A stretch of DNA of 64,000 nucleotides from Candidatus Saccharimonadota bacterium (GCA_003153395.1 PLYP01000003.1:22556-86555), one strand, 5' to 3'. Shown: positions 25,821 to 34,921, counted from the stretch's first letter. Notes: a model not told the origin generated them from the sequence alone. Made by a program: numbers and translations.

Positions 25821-27965
25821 ATGGGAGAGACCATAAACCCGACCGGAAAAGATATTATTAAAGTAGAGACAGATTTTTGTGGTCGCAAACTATCCCTTGA
25901 AATTAATCGACTAGGCTTTAGAACAAGTGCCAGCGTGTTAGTCCGCTACGGTGAAACAGTCGTATTAGGTACGGCTATGATTAGTCCAAAAAGACTTGAA
26001 GGATTCGATTATTTCCCACTTAGCATAGATTACGAAGAACGTTTTTATGCTGCTGGGAAAATCAGCGGCTCAAGGTATGTTAAGCGCGAAGGCCGACCAT
26101 CTGATGAAGCTATATTAATAAGTAGATTAATTGATCGACCTATTAGGCCACTTTGGCCTAAAGGCTACCGCCACGAAGTTCAGGGAGTAGCAACAGTACT
26201 TAGTATGGATCCTGCTTTTCGGCCTGATATGATTGCAATGATAGCTATGAGTGCAGCATTTTCGCTAACTGGTGCACCGTTTGATGGCCCAGTTGCAGGA
26301 CTAAGGGTTGGATATGACGAAGACGGCAAATTAGCGGCTCTCTTATCTGCTGAACAACTCGACACCGGAGGATTAGATTTAGTGGTTGCCGGGACTAAAG
26401 ACGCAGTAATGATGGTTGAGGCCGGAGCTAAAGAAGTCAGTGAAGATCAGGTCATTGAAGCCATAGAATTTGCTCAAAAAACTATGCAGCCAGCCATTGC
26501 TCTTCAGCAGCAACTTATAGAGAAAGTTGGCTTAACCAAGCAAGAATACATTCTCGATTTACCAGATGAATCTATTCAAGAAGAAGTAGATAAATGGGTT
26601 GAAGGTAAGCTGGGCGAAGACCTTCGAAAGCCATACCCAGAGCGAAATGTATTAGTGCAAACTCTTAGAGACGAAATGCGTGCAGAGTATAAGGAAAAAA
26701 TGGGAGAAGATGAGCACGCAAGAGTATGGCAGGATTATGACGATGCCTTTACTCTGGCCATACACAAAGATGTCCGTGAGGGAATAATTAAAGAAGGTGT
26801 ACGACCGGATGGCCGAGCGTTTGATGAGGTAAGAGACTTAAGTTCAGAAATAAGTATTTTGCCTAGGGCCCACGGCTCTAGCTTATTCACGAGGGGCGTG
26901 ACACAAGCTATGAATATCGTTACTCTAGCTCCGCTTAGCTACTCTCAAATGATCGACACTATGGAACGAGCAGGCGAAAAGCGTTATATGCATCATTACA
27001 ATGCTCCGGGTTACACTGTTGGTGAAGTACGACGACTAGGTTCACCAGGACGTCGGGAAATTGGCCATTCGTATCTTGCTGAACGCGCACTTTCTCCTGT
27101 ACTACCAAGCGAAGAGGACTTCCCGTATGCCATTAGAAGCGTGACTGAAATAATGAGTCAAAATGGCTCAACGTCTATGGCAGCAACCTGCAGTAGCTCT
27201 ATGGCTCTTCTTGATGCAGGAGTTCCGCTAACATCCCAGGTCAGTGGAGTGGCGATGGGTCTAATCATGGATGATAATCGACCCTTAGTACTAACAGATA
27301 TTGCTGATGCCGAAGATTTTGCTGGTGATATGGACTTTAAAGTCGCCGGAACCTCTAAAGGTATCACTGCTCTGCAAATGGACATGAAAGTTCATGGGCT
27401 AGGAATAGATATTTTACGAGAAGCACTTAATAAAGGCGCATTAGGTCGTGCTCAAATTCTGGAACACATGAACAGCGTTATTCCAGAACCAAAGAAAGAA
27501 TTGAGCCCATACGCTCCTCGGGTAGAATCTATCCGTATCAATCCGGATAAGATTCGGGAGATTATAGGTAAAGGCGGGGAAACTATTCAAAGAATCACTG
27601 CTGAAACTGGAACCGAGATAGATATCAAGGACGATGGGATAGTAATGATCTCTAGCCCAGATGCTAGCAGCATTGCTGCGGCTAGGCAGTGGGTCGAAAG
27701 TATAGTTGCAGAGCCCGAAGTAGGCAAAATATATAAGGACGTTCCGGTGGTAAGTGTCTTAGATTTTGGTGCTTTTGTTCAAATTATGCCCGGAAAAGAC
27801 GGTCTGGTACACGTAAGTGAATTGTCAGAGGAAAGAGTTAATAAGCCTAGTGATGTAGTTAAAGAGGGAGATAAAGTAACTGTGAAGCTAGTTGCGATCG
27901 ATGACCGTGGACGTCTCCAGCTAAGTATCAAAGCGGCAAATAGGGAACTCAAAGAAAATAAGTAG
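25821..27965 (+). CDS. pnp: Polyribonucleotide nucleotidyltransferase
   Basis: Phosphorolytic 3'-5' exoribonuclease, 714 aa. Two RNase PH domains are visible: the first with RYVKREGRPSDEAILISRLIDRPIRPLWP, the second (active) with VRPDGRAFDEVR, GSSLFTRGVTQ and VAGTSKGITALQMDMK. These are followed by a KH domain (RINPDKIREIIGKGGETIQ) and an S1 domain (DFGAFVQIMPGKDGLVHVSEL). It acts with RNase J and Orn encoded nearby. A Shine-Dalgarno site (AAGGAAA) precedes the start. Confidence 0.98.
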   Translation: MGETINPTGKDIIKVETDFCGRKLSLEINRLGFRTSASVLVRYGETVVLGTAMISPKRLEGFDYFPLSIDYEERFYAAGKISGSRYVKREGRPSDEAILISRLIDRPIRPLWPKGYRHEVQGVATVLSMDPAFRPDMIAMIAMSAAFSLTGAPFDGPVAGLRVGYDEDGKLAALLSAEQLDTGGLDLVVAGTKDAVMMVEAGAKEVSEDQVIEAIEFAQKTMQPAIALQQQLIEKVGLTKQEYILDLPDESIQEEVDKWVEGKLGEDLRKPYPERNVLVQTLRDEMRAEYKEKMGEDEHARVWQDYDDAFTLAIHKDVREGIIKEGVRPDGRAFDEVRDLSSEISILPRAHGSSLFTRGVTQAMNIVTLAPLSYSQMIDTMERAGEKRYMHHYNAPGYTVGEVRRLGSPGRREIGHSYLAERALSPVLPSEEDFPYAIRSVTEIMSQNGSTSMAATCSSSMALLDAGVPLTSQVSGVAMGLIMDDNRPLVLTDIADAEDFAGDMDFKVAGTSKGITALQMDMKVHGLGIDILREALNKGALGRAQILEHMNSVIPEPKKELSPYAPRVESIRINPDKIREIIGKGGETIQRITAETGTEIDIKDDGIVMISSPDASSIAAARQWVESIVAEPEVGKIYKDVPVVSVLDFGAFVQIMPGKDGLVHVSELSEERVNKPSDVVKEGDKVTVKLVAIDDRGRLQLSIKAANRELKENK

Positions 27966-27982
27966 ATCCTGGTAGTACTAAT

Positions 27983-28198
27983 ATGTTGAATAATTTGAAA
28001 AAATGGCATGAAAGCAAGACAGGTCTTACGTTCTTTACTTTAATTGAACTTGGTATTACATATGCATTCGCCAGCCTTTCAATTGATCAAGGAAACCTGC
28101 TGTGGTATCTCTTGACGCTAATATTTTTTGTAGGGGCTTTGCAGAACTTCATTAAATTAATTGGAACCATAATCCATGGTAAGCACCCAGCAAGCTGA
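27983..28198 (+). CDS. Small two-helix membrane protein
   Basis: 71 aa with two hydrophobic segments, about 16-33 and 40-62, and a short charged N terminus. It lies 17 bp after pnp and overlaps the start of the UDG gene by 23 bp. No family recognised. Coding is supported by its fit between two real genes and its hydrophobic pattern. Confidence 0.55.
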   Translation: MLNNLKKWHESKTGLTFFTLIELGITYAFASLSIDQGNLLWYLLTLIFFVGALQNFIKLIGTIIHGKHPAS

Positions 28199-28754
28199 GT
28201 TAGATAAGATTAAACAATCAATTATCGATGACAATGTGACTCCTGAACTCGCGAGCGCTGCTACGCAATTGGTTTTTGGAGACGGTGACCCGAATGCCGA
28301 GCTAGTATTTATAGGCGAAGCACCTGGAAAAAATGAAGACTTGCAGGGGAAGCCATTTGTGGGAGCGGCCGGAAAATTTCTAAATGAAATGTTAGAGATG
28401 ATTGGTTTGGATAGAAAGAACGTATATATAACAAATATAGTTAAATACCGTCCACCAAATAATCGGGATCCGCTTCCCGAAGAAAAAGAAGTTTTTCTAA
28501 AGTATCTGGAGAAACAGTTAGAGGTAATTAAGCCAAAGTTAGTAGTAACTTTAGGTAGGCACAGTCTTAATTGCTTCTTACCGGATCTTCAAATTAGCCT
28601 CAGTCATGGACGGCCGCTTCGGTTTAAGGGAAGGGTATTTTTACCATTATTTCACCCAGCAGCTGCTTTATATAACGGAGGCATGAGGCAAACTCTTATA
28701 GACGATTTTGCAAAGATCCCAATCATTTTAAAGAAAATTAAATTAACTTCTTAA
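28176..28754 (+). CDS. Family 4-type uracil-DNA glycosylase lacking Fe-S cysteines
   Basis: Removes uracil from DNA (192 aa). The family 4 active-site motif GEAPGKNEDLQGKPFVG and the C-terminal LFHPAAAL motif are intact, as is VYITNIVKYRPPNNRDP. All four cysteines that bind the 4Fe-4S cluster in family 4 are absent. The N-terminal CxxC is missing, the KCRPP cysteine is Tyr91 and the following one aligns with Phe107. The only Cys is elsewhere (LNCFL). So it is probably a cluster-free derivative; activity is inferred from the conserved pocket. A SPL6-like family relative is the alternative name. Confidence 0.88.
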   Translation: MVSTQQAELDKIKQSIIDDNVTPELASAATQLVFGDGDPNAELVFIGEAPGKNEDLQGKPFVGAAGKFLNEMLEMIGLDRKNVYITNIVKYRPPNNRDPLPEEKEVFLKYLEKQLEVIKPKLVVTLGRHSLNCFLPDLQISLSHGRPLRFKGRVFLPLFHPAAALYNGGMRQTLIDDFAKIPIILKKIKLTS

Positions 28755-28778
28755 TCACAAAGAAAAGGAGAAGAAAAT

Positions 28779-30845
28779 ATGACAGAAAATAATAACTCTA
28801 AACAGGGTCCACCTCCAAAAGACAACAGTGGAAATAAAAGACCCCAAAAACAGGGACCTAGAAATAATGCAATGAGCTCCTCGCTTACTACAAGCCGAGG
28901 CCAAGCTGTTAGAGCACAAAGGCGTTCACAAGCCGATGCACAGCGGATTGCTAATCAGTACTTGACTGCGGAACACCAGCCTACTCCCCGTGCTAATTTT
29001 GTAGATGATAGTCCAAGACTAAAAATAATAGGACTTGGCGGATTAGACGGCGGTGGATCTAAGAATATGATTCTAGTTGAATATATGAACGATGCCATCA
29101 TCATGGACTGCGGTAATGACCTTGGTGTAGATTTGCCAGGAATAAATTATGCAATTGCTGATACTGCATACTTAGAACAAATAAAGGGCAAACTTAAAGC
29201 TTACGTAATTACCCACGGTCACCTTGATCATATTGGTGGATTACCGCATATAGTTCCTAAATTCCCAGCACCAATTTATGGCAGTCGCTTTAGTATTGGC
29301 AGAGTTGAAGAAATATTTGAAAATTTCGGCTTACCGATGCCTGACGGATTTGAGCTTAAAACAGTCACGATGAACGAGAACACTCATGAGCGACTCAAAA
29401 TAGGTGAATTCTTTGTCGAACTAGTACGAATAACGCACTCTATTCCTGGCAGTACCTGCATAATTTTGGATACGCCCGTTGGTAGAGTTGTAAATACCGG
29501 TGACTTTAGACTTGACCCGAACCCGTTGGACCACGAGAGAAGCGACGTTGAAAGGCTTAAAGAATTAGGCAATGAAGGAGTATTAGTACTCCTGAGTGAA
29601 AGCACGACTACTGAACGGCCCGGTCGAACTCCCAGTGAGTCGACCATAGAACAGAGCTTCGTCGATATCATGAAGAATGCACCGGGAAGAATATTCATCG
29701 GAGTTTTCTCAACCAATATGAACCGAGTACAGATGATAATAAATGCTGCGGTTCATCATAATAAGAAAGTAGCCATGGACGGACGAAGCATGGTCAGTAC
29801 GCTTGAAATGGCAGTAAGGCATGGCTTCGCTCGGGTGCCTAAAGGAACATTCGTTCCAATTGCTTCCGTCCCAGGAATGAAAGATGATGAACTAGTTGTG
29901 GTATGTACTGGCTCACAAGGAGAGCCTAGCTCGGCGCTTCAGAGAATGAGTAACGGAGAACATAAACACATAAAGCTTAAAGAGCAGGATACGGTAATTC
30001 TATCCAGCACGCCGATTCCTTATTCCGGAAATGATGGAGCTATTAGGGCTATGGTAGATGAGTTATTTAAAAAAGGCGTTCATATATACCGCCATGAAAC
30101 CAGAGAAGTAGATGGTGTGGGTCCGCTGCACGTTTCGGGTCATGCGTCCAGAGATGAATACGCTGAAATGATAGATATGCTTAAGCCTAAGTTTTTTGTT
30201 CCCATATATGGTGATTTCACAGCTAAGCGTTATCACATAGATATAGCCATCGAGCAGGGTATACCAAGAGCAAGCACTATCAATGCAGACAACGGAGATA
30301 TTTTGGCATTTACGCCCAACAAGATGGAAAAGATCGGCGAAGTACCGCATGGAACTATACTTGTAGATCAGACAGGCGCAATAGTTACTAACGTAGTAGT
30401 TAAAGACAGAGTATTGCTTAGTGAAGAAGGTTTAGTTGCAGTAGTGCTAACTATAGACAAGAAAACAGGCGGATTGCTTACTAGTCCGGATATAATAAGC
30501 CGCGGCTTCATATATATGAGAGACAATGAGGAAATAATGAATGGTCTGAGGATAGAACTTAAGAGGGCCGTTGCACAAAGATTCAAACGAGTTGATCTAG
30601 ACCGCTTTAAAGCAGAACTAAAAGATCACGTGACTCATTACTTATTTGAGCAAACCCAGAGAAGCCCGATAGTAATTCCCGTCGTCAATATAATTAGCGG
30701 CGGCGGAAACAAGCAGCCTGGAGATTCTAAAAAAGCTGGACCACAGCAAGAACCTAAATCTCCTGAACAAATTGCTGTTGAGCAACAGCAACGTTTTCAG
30801 GAAATGAGAGCTAGACTACTTACTCAAGATCCTAGGATAGACTGA
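28779..30845 (+). CDS. rnj: Ribonuclease J
   Basis: Metallo-beta-lactamase/beta-CASP nuclease with 5'-3' exo and endo activity on mRNA and rRNA (688 aa). A disordered basic N-terminal extension of about 80 residues (many Gln, Arg, Asn) precedes the core. The zinc motif is VITHGHLDHIGGLPH, then RITHSIPGS and NTGDFRLD. The beta-CASP region has VCTGSQGEPSSALQRM and the C-terminal HVSGHAS. It is preceded by a strong AAAGGAG site. With pnp and orn nearby, it forms the RNA-decay set. Confidence 0.97.
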   Translation: MTENNNSKQGPPPKDNSGNKRPQKQGPRNNAMSSSLTTSRGQAVRAQRRSQADAQRIANQYLTAEHQPTPRANFVDDSPRLKIIGLGGLDGGGSKNMILVEYMNDAIIMDCGNDLGVDLPGINYAIADTAYLEQIKGKLKAYVITHGHLDHIGGLPHIVPKFPAPIYGSRFSIGRVEEIFENFGLPMPDGFELKTVTMNENTHERLKIGEFFVELVRITHSIPGSTCIILDTPVGRVVNTGDFRLDPNPLDHERSDVERLKELGNEGVLVLLSESTTTERPGRTPSESTIEQSFVDIMKNAPGRIFIGVFSTNMNRVQMIINAAVHHNKKVAMDGRSMVSTLEMAVRHGFARVPKGTFVPIASVPGMKDDELVVVCTGSQGEPSSALQRMSNGEHKHIKLKEQDTVILSSTPIPYSGNDGAIRAMVDELFKKGVHIYRHETREVDGVGPLHVSGHASRDEYAEMIDMLKPKFFVPIYGDFTAKRYHIDIAIEQGIPRASTINADNGDILAFTPNKMEKIGEVPHGTILVDQTGAIVTNVVVKDRVLLSEEGLVAVVLTIDKKTGGLLTSPDIISRGFIYMRDNEEIMNGLRIELKRAVAQRFKRVDLDRFKAELKDHVTHYLFEQTQRSPIVIPVVNIISGGGNKQPGDSKKAGPQQEPKSPEQIAVEQQQRFQEMRARLLTQDPRID

Positions 30846-31277
30846 TTAAGCAGCAACCTGTTGCTCATCTATATTAGGATGAGTAGCTAAGTTCAGCAGA
30901 TGTAATTCACCTCCTCTAACAGCGTGAAAGGCGAAGGTTATGCGATCGGCTCGCCATGTTAGCCTAGGCGGGTTACCATATCCAATACTTTCCAGAGCCT
31001 GGCTTTCTCTAATGGATTGCTCTAGATCGAAGGCGTATCTGTCTATACCCGTACTTAAGAGTTGTTGTTCTACTGCTAATCCGACTGCCGGCAATAAGCG
31101 TCCAGGCCAGCCATGGTGAGGCTTACGTTTAATCGACGTTAGTAAAACATCCGTATCTGACTCCAACGCTTCAGTTAAATGTGAAACCAGAAATTCCGCG
31201 GTCCTGCCAACCCTAGCTTCTGTAATTTTTTGTTTGGCTTTTTCTTTGTAACCGGCCGTTAATTGGCCAAGGTTCAT
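30846..31277 (-). CDS. Unknown soluble protein (143 aa)
   Basis: No family recognised. It is predicted cytoplasmic, mixed alpha/beta, with HGWPGRLLPAVGLAVEQQLL in the middle and RLTWRADRITFAFHAVRGG near the end. Its stop abuts the rnj stop with no spacer. It has its own promoter (TTGTAA-18-TAATAT), 6 nt from the start codon. The separate promoter and clean ORF support a real gene. Confidence 0.68.
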   Translation of the reverse strand: MNLGQLTAGYKEKAKQKITEARVGRTAEFLVSHLTEALESDTDVLLTSIKRKPHHGWPGRLLPAVGLAVEQQLLSTGIDRYAFDLEQSIRESQALESIGYGNPPRLTWRADRITFAFHAVRGGELHLLNLATHPNIDEQQVAA

Positions 31278-31283
31278 AAGCTA

Positions 31284-31313
31284 ATATTATTATTTATTAC
31301 CAAGTTATTACAA
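31284..31313 (-). promoter_or_regulatory. Promoter of the 143-aa gene
   Basis: Minus-strand -35 TTGTAA (31308-31313), 18-bp spacer and -10 TAATAT (31284-31289), 6 nt before the ATG. Leaderless. Confidence 0.5.
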
Positions 31314-31348
31314 GAGATATATATCACACCGGACTAGAAGGGCTATTC

Positions 31349-31377
31349 TTGCTTTTTGTAGTATTTTGTGCTACAGT
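31349..31377 (+). promoter_or_regulatory. Sigma-70 promoter of ftsK
   Basis: -35 TTGCTT, 17-bp spacer and extended -10 TGC-TACAGT. It leaves a leader of about 50 nt before the ATG at 31435, without a clear Shine-Dalgarno site. Confidence 0.6.
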
Positions 31378-31434
31378 AAATATTGAATGCCATTAGCCTT
31401 TTAACAAGGATATTAGTAAAATAAATAGAGCAAT

Positions 31435-33645
31435 ATGCCAAAAAAGAAAAAAACTACAAGAAAAAAGAAAGCTATGCCTTCTAAAGCAGAGCGCTCTCCG
31501 TTCTGGGCTCTAAGTGGTGCTATAAGTCTAGTGCTAATAGCATTACTGCTTTTACTTGGAGGATTTGGCAATGGGGGATCAGGCCCAGTAGATCTTTTTC
31601 ACGGAGTATACTGGCTCTTTGGTTGGGCGGCTTATATAACTCCGATTGCATTGGTATATTGGGGCGTCTATAAATTCAAATCAGAAGATCATCACGTACC
31701 TGTCAATAAATTGAGCGGCATGCTGGCAGTTCTACTTTTTTCAAGCGGATTTGCTTATAGCGCGTTTGCTTCAAAAAACGCCAGCGGTGTTTGGGTAAAT
31801 GGTCATGGCGGACAAGTCGGTAGGAGTATAGGAAGCGTCGCGTTCGCTGTACTAGATAAATTTCCTGCAGCAATCTTATTCTTTATATTCGCTGTGCTGG
31901 CAATCTTTTTCGCTTTCGGTATTTCACCCAAAGTAATTACAAAACTGAGTAGTTTGTTCAAGCGAGAAAATAAGGGTGAAGATTCTGAGCTGGCTGCTCT
32001 TAAAGCTAAAGCTGAAGAAAGCTCAGGCTTTAAGTTAAATGAAGGTGTACCGGTTATTCATCACACCCCCGGAGAACAACCGGCTGCCAGACTCTCCTCG
32101 TTAAAGAATACAGCTCAGAAACTTACAGGAAACGAATCCCATGAAGCACTTACTACAACTAGTGACCCTAACTGGCAGTTTCCCAGCATTAATTTACTAA
32201 ACCAAAAACAAGACAAAGCAGACGCCGGAAATGTTAATACTAACGCTCAAATAATTCATGATACTTTTGAGAATTTCAACATTGATGTAGAAATGGAAGG
32301 TGCCAATATTGGACCGAGAGTTACACAATATACTCTTAAGCCTCCTACGGGAGTTAAGCTTACTAAAATTACAGCTCTTGAAAATAATCTGTCACTAGAC
32401 CTTGCAGCACATTCTATTCGTATTGAAGCACCAATTCCCGGAAAAAGAGCAGTTGGTATAGAAGTACCAAACGTTAAATCAGCTACAGTAAGAGTTAGTT
32501 CTATTTTCTTGTCTCAACAGTGGCAGGCATTACAAAGCCCCTTATCCATAGCAATCGGTAAAGATATATCTGGCTCAGCAATTGTCGCCGATTTGGATAA
32601 GATGCCCCATGTATTAGTTGCTGGACAGACCGGATCGGGTAAGTCGGTAATGATAAATACTATTTTAACTAGCCTCTTATATCGTAATTCTCCATCGGAT
32701 CTGAAGTTGATTCTAGTTGATCCAAAACAAGTTGAACTTAAACCATATGATGAGATACCGCATTTACTTACACCGGTAATAGTTGAACCTGAAAAATGTA
32801 TTAGTGCCCTAAAATGGGCGGTTGCCGAAATGGAAAGACGGTACAAGGCGCTAGCCGACGTTGGGAAAAGAAATATTGGCGAATATAACGATCTTAAAAA
32901 AGAAGAGGGCATGCCTTACATAGTTATAGTAATTGATGAACTAGCTGATCTAATGATGATGGCTGCTCGTGACGTAGAAGCTCTAATAGTACGAATTGCC
33001 CAAAAAGCCAGAGCAGTAGGTATACATTTAGTACTTGCCACCCAGAGGCCCTCAGTGGATGTTATAACAGGCCTTATTAAAGCTAATATACCTGCAAGAA
33101 TTGCATTTAAAACTACTTCCCAAGTGGACAGTAGAACAATTATAGATCAGGTGGGTGCCGAGAAACTTCTCGGACAGGGGGATATGCTAATGACTTTATC
33201 TGACGCTCCTAAGCCTAGACGTATTCAGGGTGCATTAATTGGAGACGACGAAACCACCAAAGTAATTGATTTTATTAGGATGCAGCGTCCGCCTCAATAT
33301 GATGACGAGGTTGTATCTCAGCCGGTACAACTTAATGGTAGGGGCGGTATAGTTGCGGATTATGGAGGTCAGGACTCAGACGACGATATGTTTAAAGATG
33401 CTGTCAGGGTTGTTATAGATAACAGAAAAGCCAGTACTAGTTTACTGCAGCGAAGGCTTCGTATTGGTTACGGAAGAGCAGCCAGGTTAATTGAAAACAT
33501 GGAAGAGCAAGGTATTGTAGGCGCCGCAGATGGCTCTCGGCCTCGGGAGGTTCTAGTTCATTCACTCGATGAAGTATTCGGCGGCCATAAGTCCATAGAT
33601 AGCGAAGAATATCTTAATGAAGCAGCTGATCAAGAAATACTTTAA
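31435..33645 (+). CDS. ftsK: DNA translocase FtsK/SpoIIIE
   Basis: Septal motor that clears chromosomal DNA and activates XerCD recombination (736 aa). The basic N terminus is followed by four hydrophobic segments in the first 165 residues (membrane anchor), a short linker, the alpha domain (NIGPRVTQYTLKPPTGVK), then the RecA-like beta domain with Walker A VAGQTGSGKSVM and Walker B YIVIVIDELADLMM. The C-terminal gamma winged helix is complete (RRLRIGYGRAARLIENMEEQGI). The Xer recombinase at 62402 is its likely partner. Confidence 0.97.
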   Translation: MPKKKKTTRKKKAMPSKAERSPFWALSGAISLVLIALLLLLGGFGNGGSGPVDLFHGVYWLFGWAAYITPIALVYWGVYKFKSEDHHVPVNKLSGMLAVLLFSSGFAYSAFASKNASGVWVNGHGGQVGRSIGSVAFAVLDKFPAAILFFIFAVLAIFFAFGISPKVITKLSSLFKRENKGEDSELAALKAKAEESSGFKLNEGVPVIHHTPGEQPAARLSSLKNTAQKLTGNESHEALTTTSDPNWQFPSINLLNQKQDKADAGNVNTNAQIIHDTFENFNIDVEMEGANIGPRVTQYTLKPPTGVKLTKITALENNLSLDLAAHSIRIEAPIPGKRAVGIEVPNVKSATVRVSSIFLSQQWQALQSPLSIAIGKDISGSAIVADLDKMPHVLVAGQTGSGKSVMINTILTSLLYRNSPSDLKLILVDPKQVELKPYDEIPHLLTPVIVEPEKCISALKWAVAEMERRYKALADVGKRNIGEYNDLKKEEGMPYIVIVIDELADLMMMAARDVEALIVRIAQKARAVGIHLVLATQRPSVDVITGLIKANIPARIAFKTTSQVDSRTIIDQVGAEKLLGQGDMLMTLSDAPKPRRIQGALIGDDETTKVIDFIRMQRPPQYDDEVVSQPVQLNGRGGIVADYGGQDSDDDMFKDAVRVVIDNRKASTSLLQRRLRIGYGRAARLIENMEEQGIVGAADGSRPREVLVHSLDEVFGGHKSIDSEEYLNEAADQEIL

Positions 33646-33653
33646 TTTTAGAC

Positions 33654-33682
33654 TTGCTAAATTCTGAATAACTTTTTAACAT
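33654..33682 (+). promoter_or_regulatory. Promoter of candidate ncRNA
   Basis: -35 TTGCTA, 17-bp spacer and -10 TAACAT, starting 9 bp after the ftsK stop. Transcription would begin near 33689-33691. Confidence 0.5.
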
Positions 33683-33688
33683 AAGCAA

Positions 33689-33787
33689 TGTAACAAAAAC
33701 TGCAAAGCAGGGCATAGCGGGGTGCAGTAAATTGCCTTGTTATGTTCCTGTAGAGACCTTTGTCTTTAATAGGGCAGAGGTCTTTTA
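33689..33787 (+). ncRNA. Candidate structured small RNA (about 99 nt)
   Basis: No ORF, own promoter and own terminator. A closing stem pairs 33687-33696 with 33737-33746 (G-U pairs included). Inside it are the hairpin CTGC-AAA-GCAG (33700-33710) and, immediately adjacent, GGCA (33711-33714) pairing TGCC (33733-33736). The loop holds a second TGCAG that could pair with CTGCA as a pseudoknot. I cannot match it to SRP RNA (no GGAA/AGCAGCC core), tmRNA, RNase P or a riboswitch I know. Confidence 0.45.
33754..33786 (+). terminator. Intrinsic terminator after candidate ncRNA
   Basis: Stem AGACCTTTG with CAGAGGTCT (9 bp, one G-U pair), 12-nt loop, then TTTTAT. It separates the ncRNA from the rpsF promoter. 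Confidence 0.65.
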
Positions 33788-33808
33788 TATTACGCAGGAA
33801 GATATAAC

Positions 33809-33837
33809 TTGACTAACAGAGGTATATTAAATATAAT
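33809..33837 (+). promoter_or_regulatory. Sigma-70 promoter of rpsF-ssb-rpsR
   Basis: -35 TTGACT, 17-bp spacer and consensus -10 TATAAT. It is the strongest promoter seen for a ribosomal operon here. It leaves a leader of about 70 nt. Confidence 0.8.
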
Positions 33838-33843
33838 TTAGCA

Positions 33844-33912
33844 ACTAACAACTTCAGTTCATGACCAACTTTAAGTGTACATGGGCTATAACCAATAGGA
33901 AGGAGAAGTAAG
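33844..33912 (+). promoter_or_regulatory. rpsF mRNA leader with hairpin
   Basis: A stem forms from TTCATG and CATGGG (two G-U pairs) upstream of AAGGAGAAG. S6:S18 complexes autoregulate rpsF operons through leader hairpins in other bacteria. This could be a divergent equivalent, but the conserved CCG-type motif is not clearly visible. Confidence 0.3.
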
Positions 33913-34299
33913 TTGAATCAATACGAAATTGCGGTACTTTATCATCCAGATTTGGAGGTCGACCTAAGTAAAGGCGAGGACCGAGTTAAAAAGATAATAG
34001 CCGATAATGACGGAAAAATAGTGAGTACCGATAACTGGGGTAAGCGTAAACTAGCATATAACATCAAAGGCAACGAGTATGCCATATATGTCTTTTATAC
34101 GGTAGACATCCCACCTACAAATATCCAAAAGATGGAAACCACGCTTAATATTACAGGTGAAGTTATTCGTTTCCTCATAACACGTCCAGATCTTAAGGCA
34201 ATAGCTAAAGCAGAGGCTCAAAAAGCTGAAAAAGCAGCTCAAGTCGCTAAGCGTGGAGAAGTACCTGAAGAAGATGAGCAAGAGGACAGCGAAGAGTAA
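33913..34299 (+). CDS. rpsF: 30S ribosomal protein S6
   Basis: 128 aa, TTG start with AAGGAG just upstream. The S6 ferredoxin-like core is clear: NQYEIAVLYHPDL, WGKRKLAYNIKGNEYAIYVF and EVIRFLITR. The C-terminal 35 residues are an Ala/Lys helix followed by an acidic tail (EEDEQEDSEE), as in E. coli S6. First gene of the classical rpsF-ssb-rpsR operon. Confidence 0.97.
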   Translation: MNQYEIAVLYHPDLEVDLSKGEDRVKKIIADNDGKIVSTDNWGKRKLAYNIKGNEYAIYVFYTVDIPPTNIQKMETTLNITGEVIRFLITRPDLKAIAKAEAQKAEKAAQVAKRGEVPEEDEQEDSEE

Positions 34300-34421
34300 T
34301 TTAAGATAATTGTTAAATATCGCTGCTTTTGAACTTGACGAATTGGTAAGTTGAGGCGTAGCGTTTAAATTGATAACTAAGAATGAAGACATACGTCTTA
34401 TAAAGGAGGAAACTAAATAAT

Positions 34422-34910
34422 ATGGCACGAAGTCTAAACCAAGTAACACTAATGGGTAATTTAACCAGAGACCCAGAACTCCGCCAAACACCTAATGGCC
34501 AAAATGTTACCAGTTTCAGCTTAGCTTTAAATAGAAGCTACAAAGATTCAAGCGGTGAATGGCAGGAAGCTACTGACTATATTGATATAGTTTGTTGGGG
34601 ACCCCTTGCAGAGAGAGTAGCCCAATATTTAAGTAAAGGAAGAAGGTGCTTAGTACAAGGCAGGCTCCAATCACGTTCTTGGGAGCAAGACGGCCAAAAG
34701 CGCAGCAAGGTAGAAGTACTGGCAAATGATGTTACTTTCCTAGATAGCCGAGGAGCTGACAGCGACAATGGCGGTAATGCTAATCAAAACAGCTCTGATG
34801 AAAAACCGAGCGAAGATAAACCTAAACCCAGTAAGAAAACTAAGGAAGAAGATGTTGTTATTGAAGATATTGGCGACGAACCAATTAATTTAGACGATAT
34901 ACCATTTTAA
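34422..34910 (+). CDS. ssb: Single-stranded DNA-binding protein
   Basis: 162 aa. OB fold at the N terminus (NQVTLMGNLTRDPELRQTPNG, WQEATDYIDIVCWGPLAERVAQYLSKG, GRLQSRSWEQDG). A disordered Asn/Ser/Lys linker leads to the conserved acidic tip DDIPF that recruits repair and replication partners. AAAGGAGGA precedes the start. A 122-bp spacer after rpsF holds no gene. Confidence 0.97.
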   Translation: MARSLNQVTLMGNLTRDPELRQTPNGQNVTSFSLALNRSYKDSSGEWQEATDYIDIVCWGPLAERVAQYLSKGRRCLVQGRLQSRSWEQDGQKRSKVEVLANDVTFLDSRGADSDNGGNANQNSSDEKPSEDKPKPSKKTKEEDVVIEDIGDEPINLDDIPF

Positions 34911-34921
34911 AGGAGTAATTT

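Noticed and set aside
28176..28198. Frameshift joining the 71-aa protein and the UDG gene
   Set aside because: Both frames are complete; the 71-aa protein has a distinct two-helix pattern and the UDG has a full N terminus. A 23-bp overlap is normal here.
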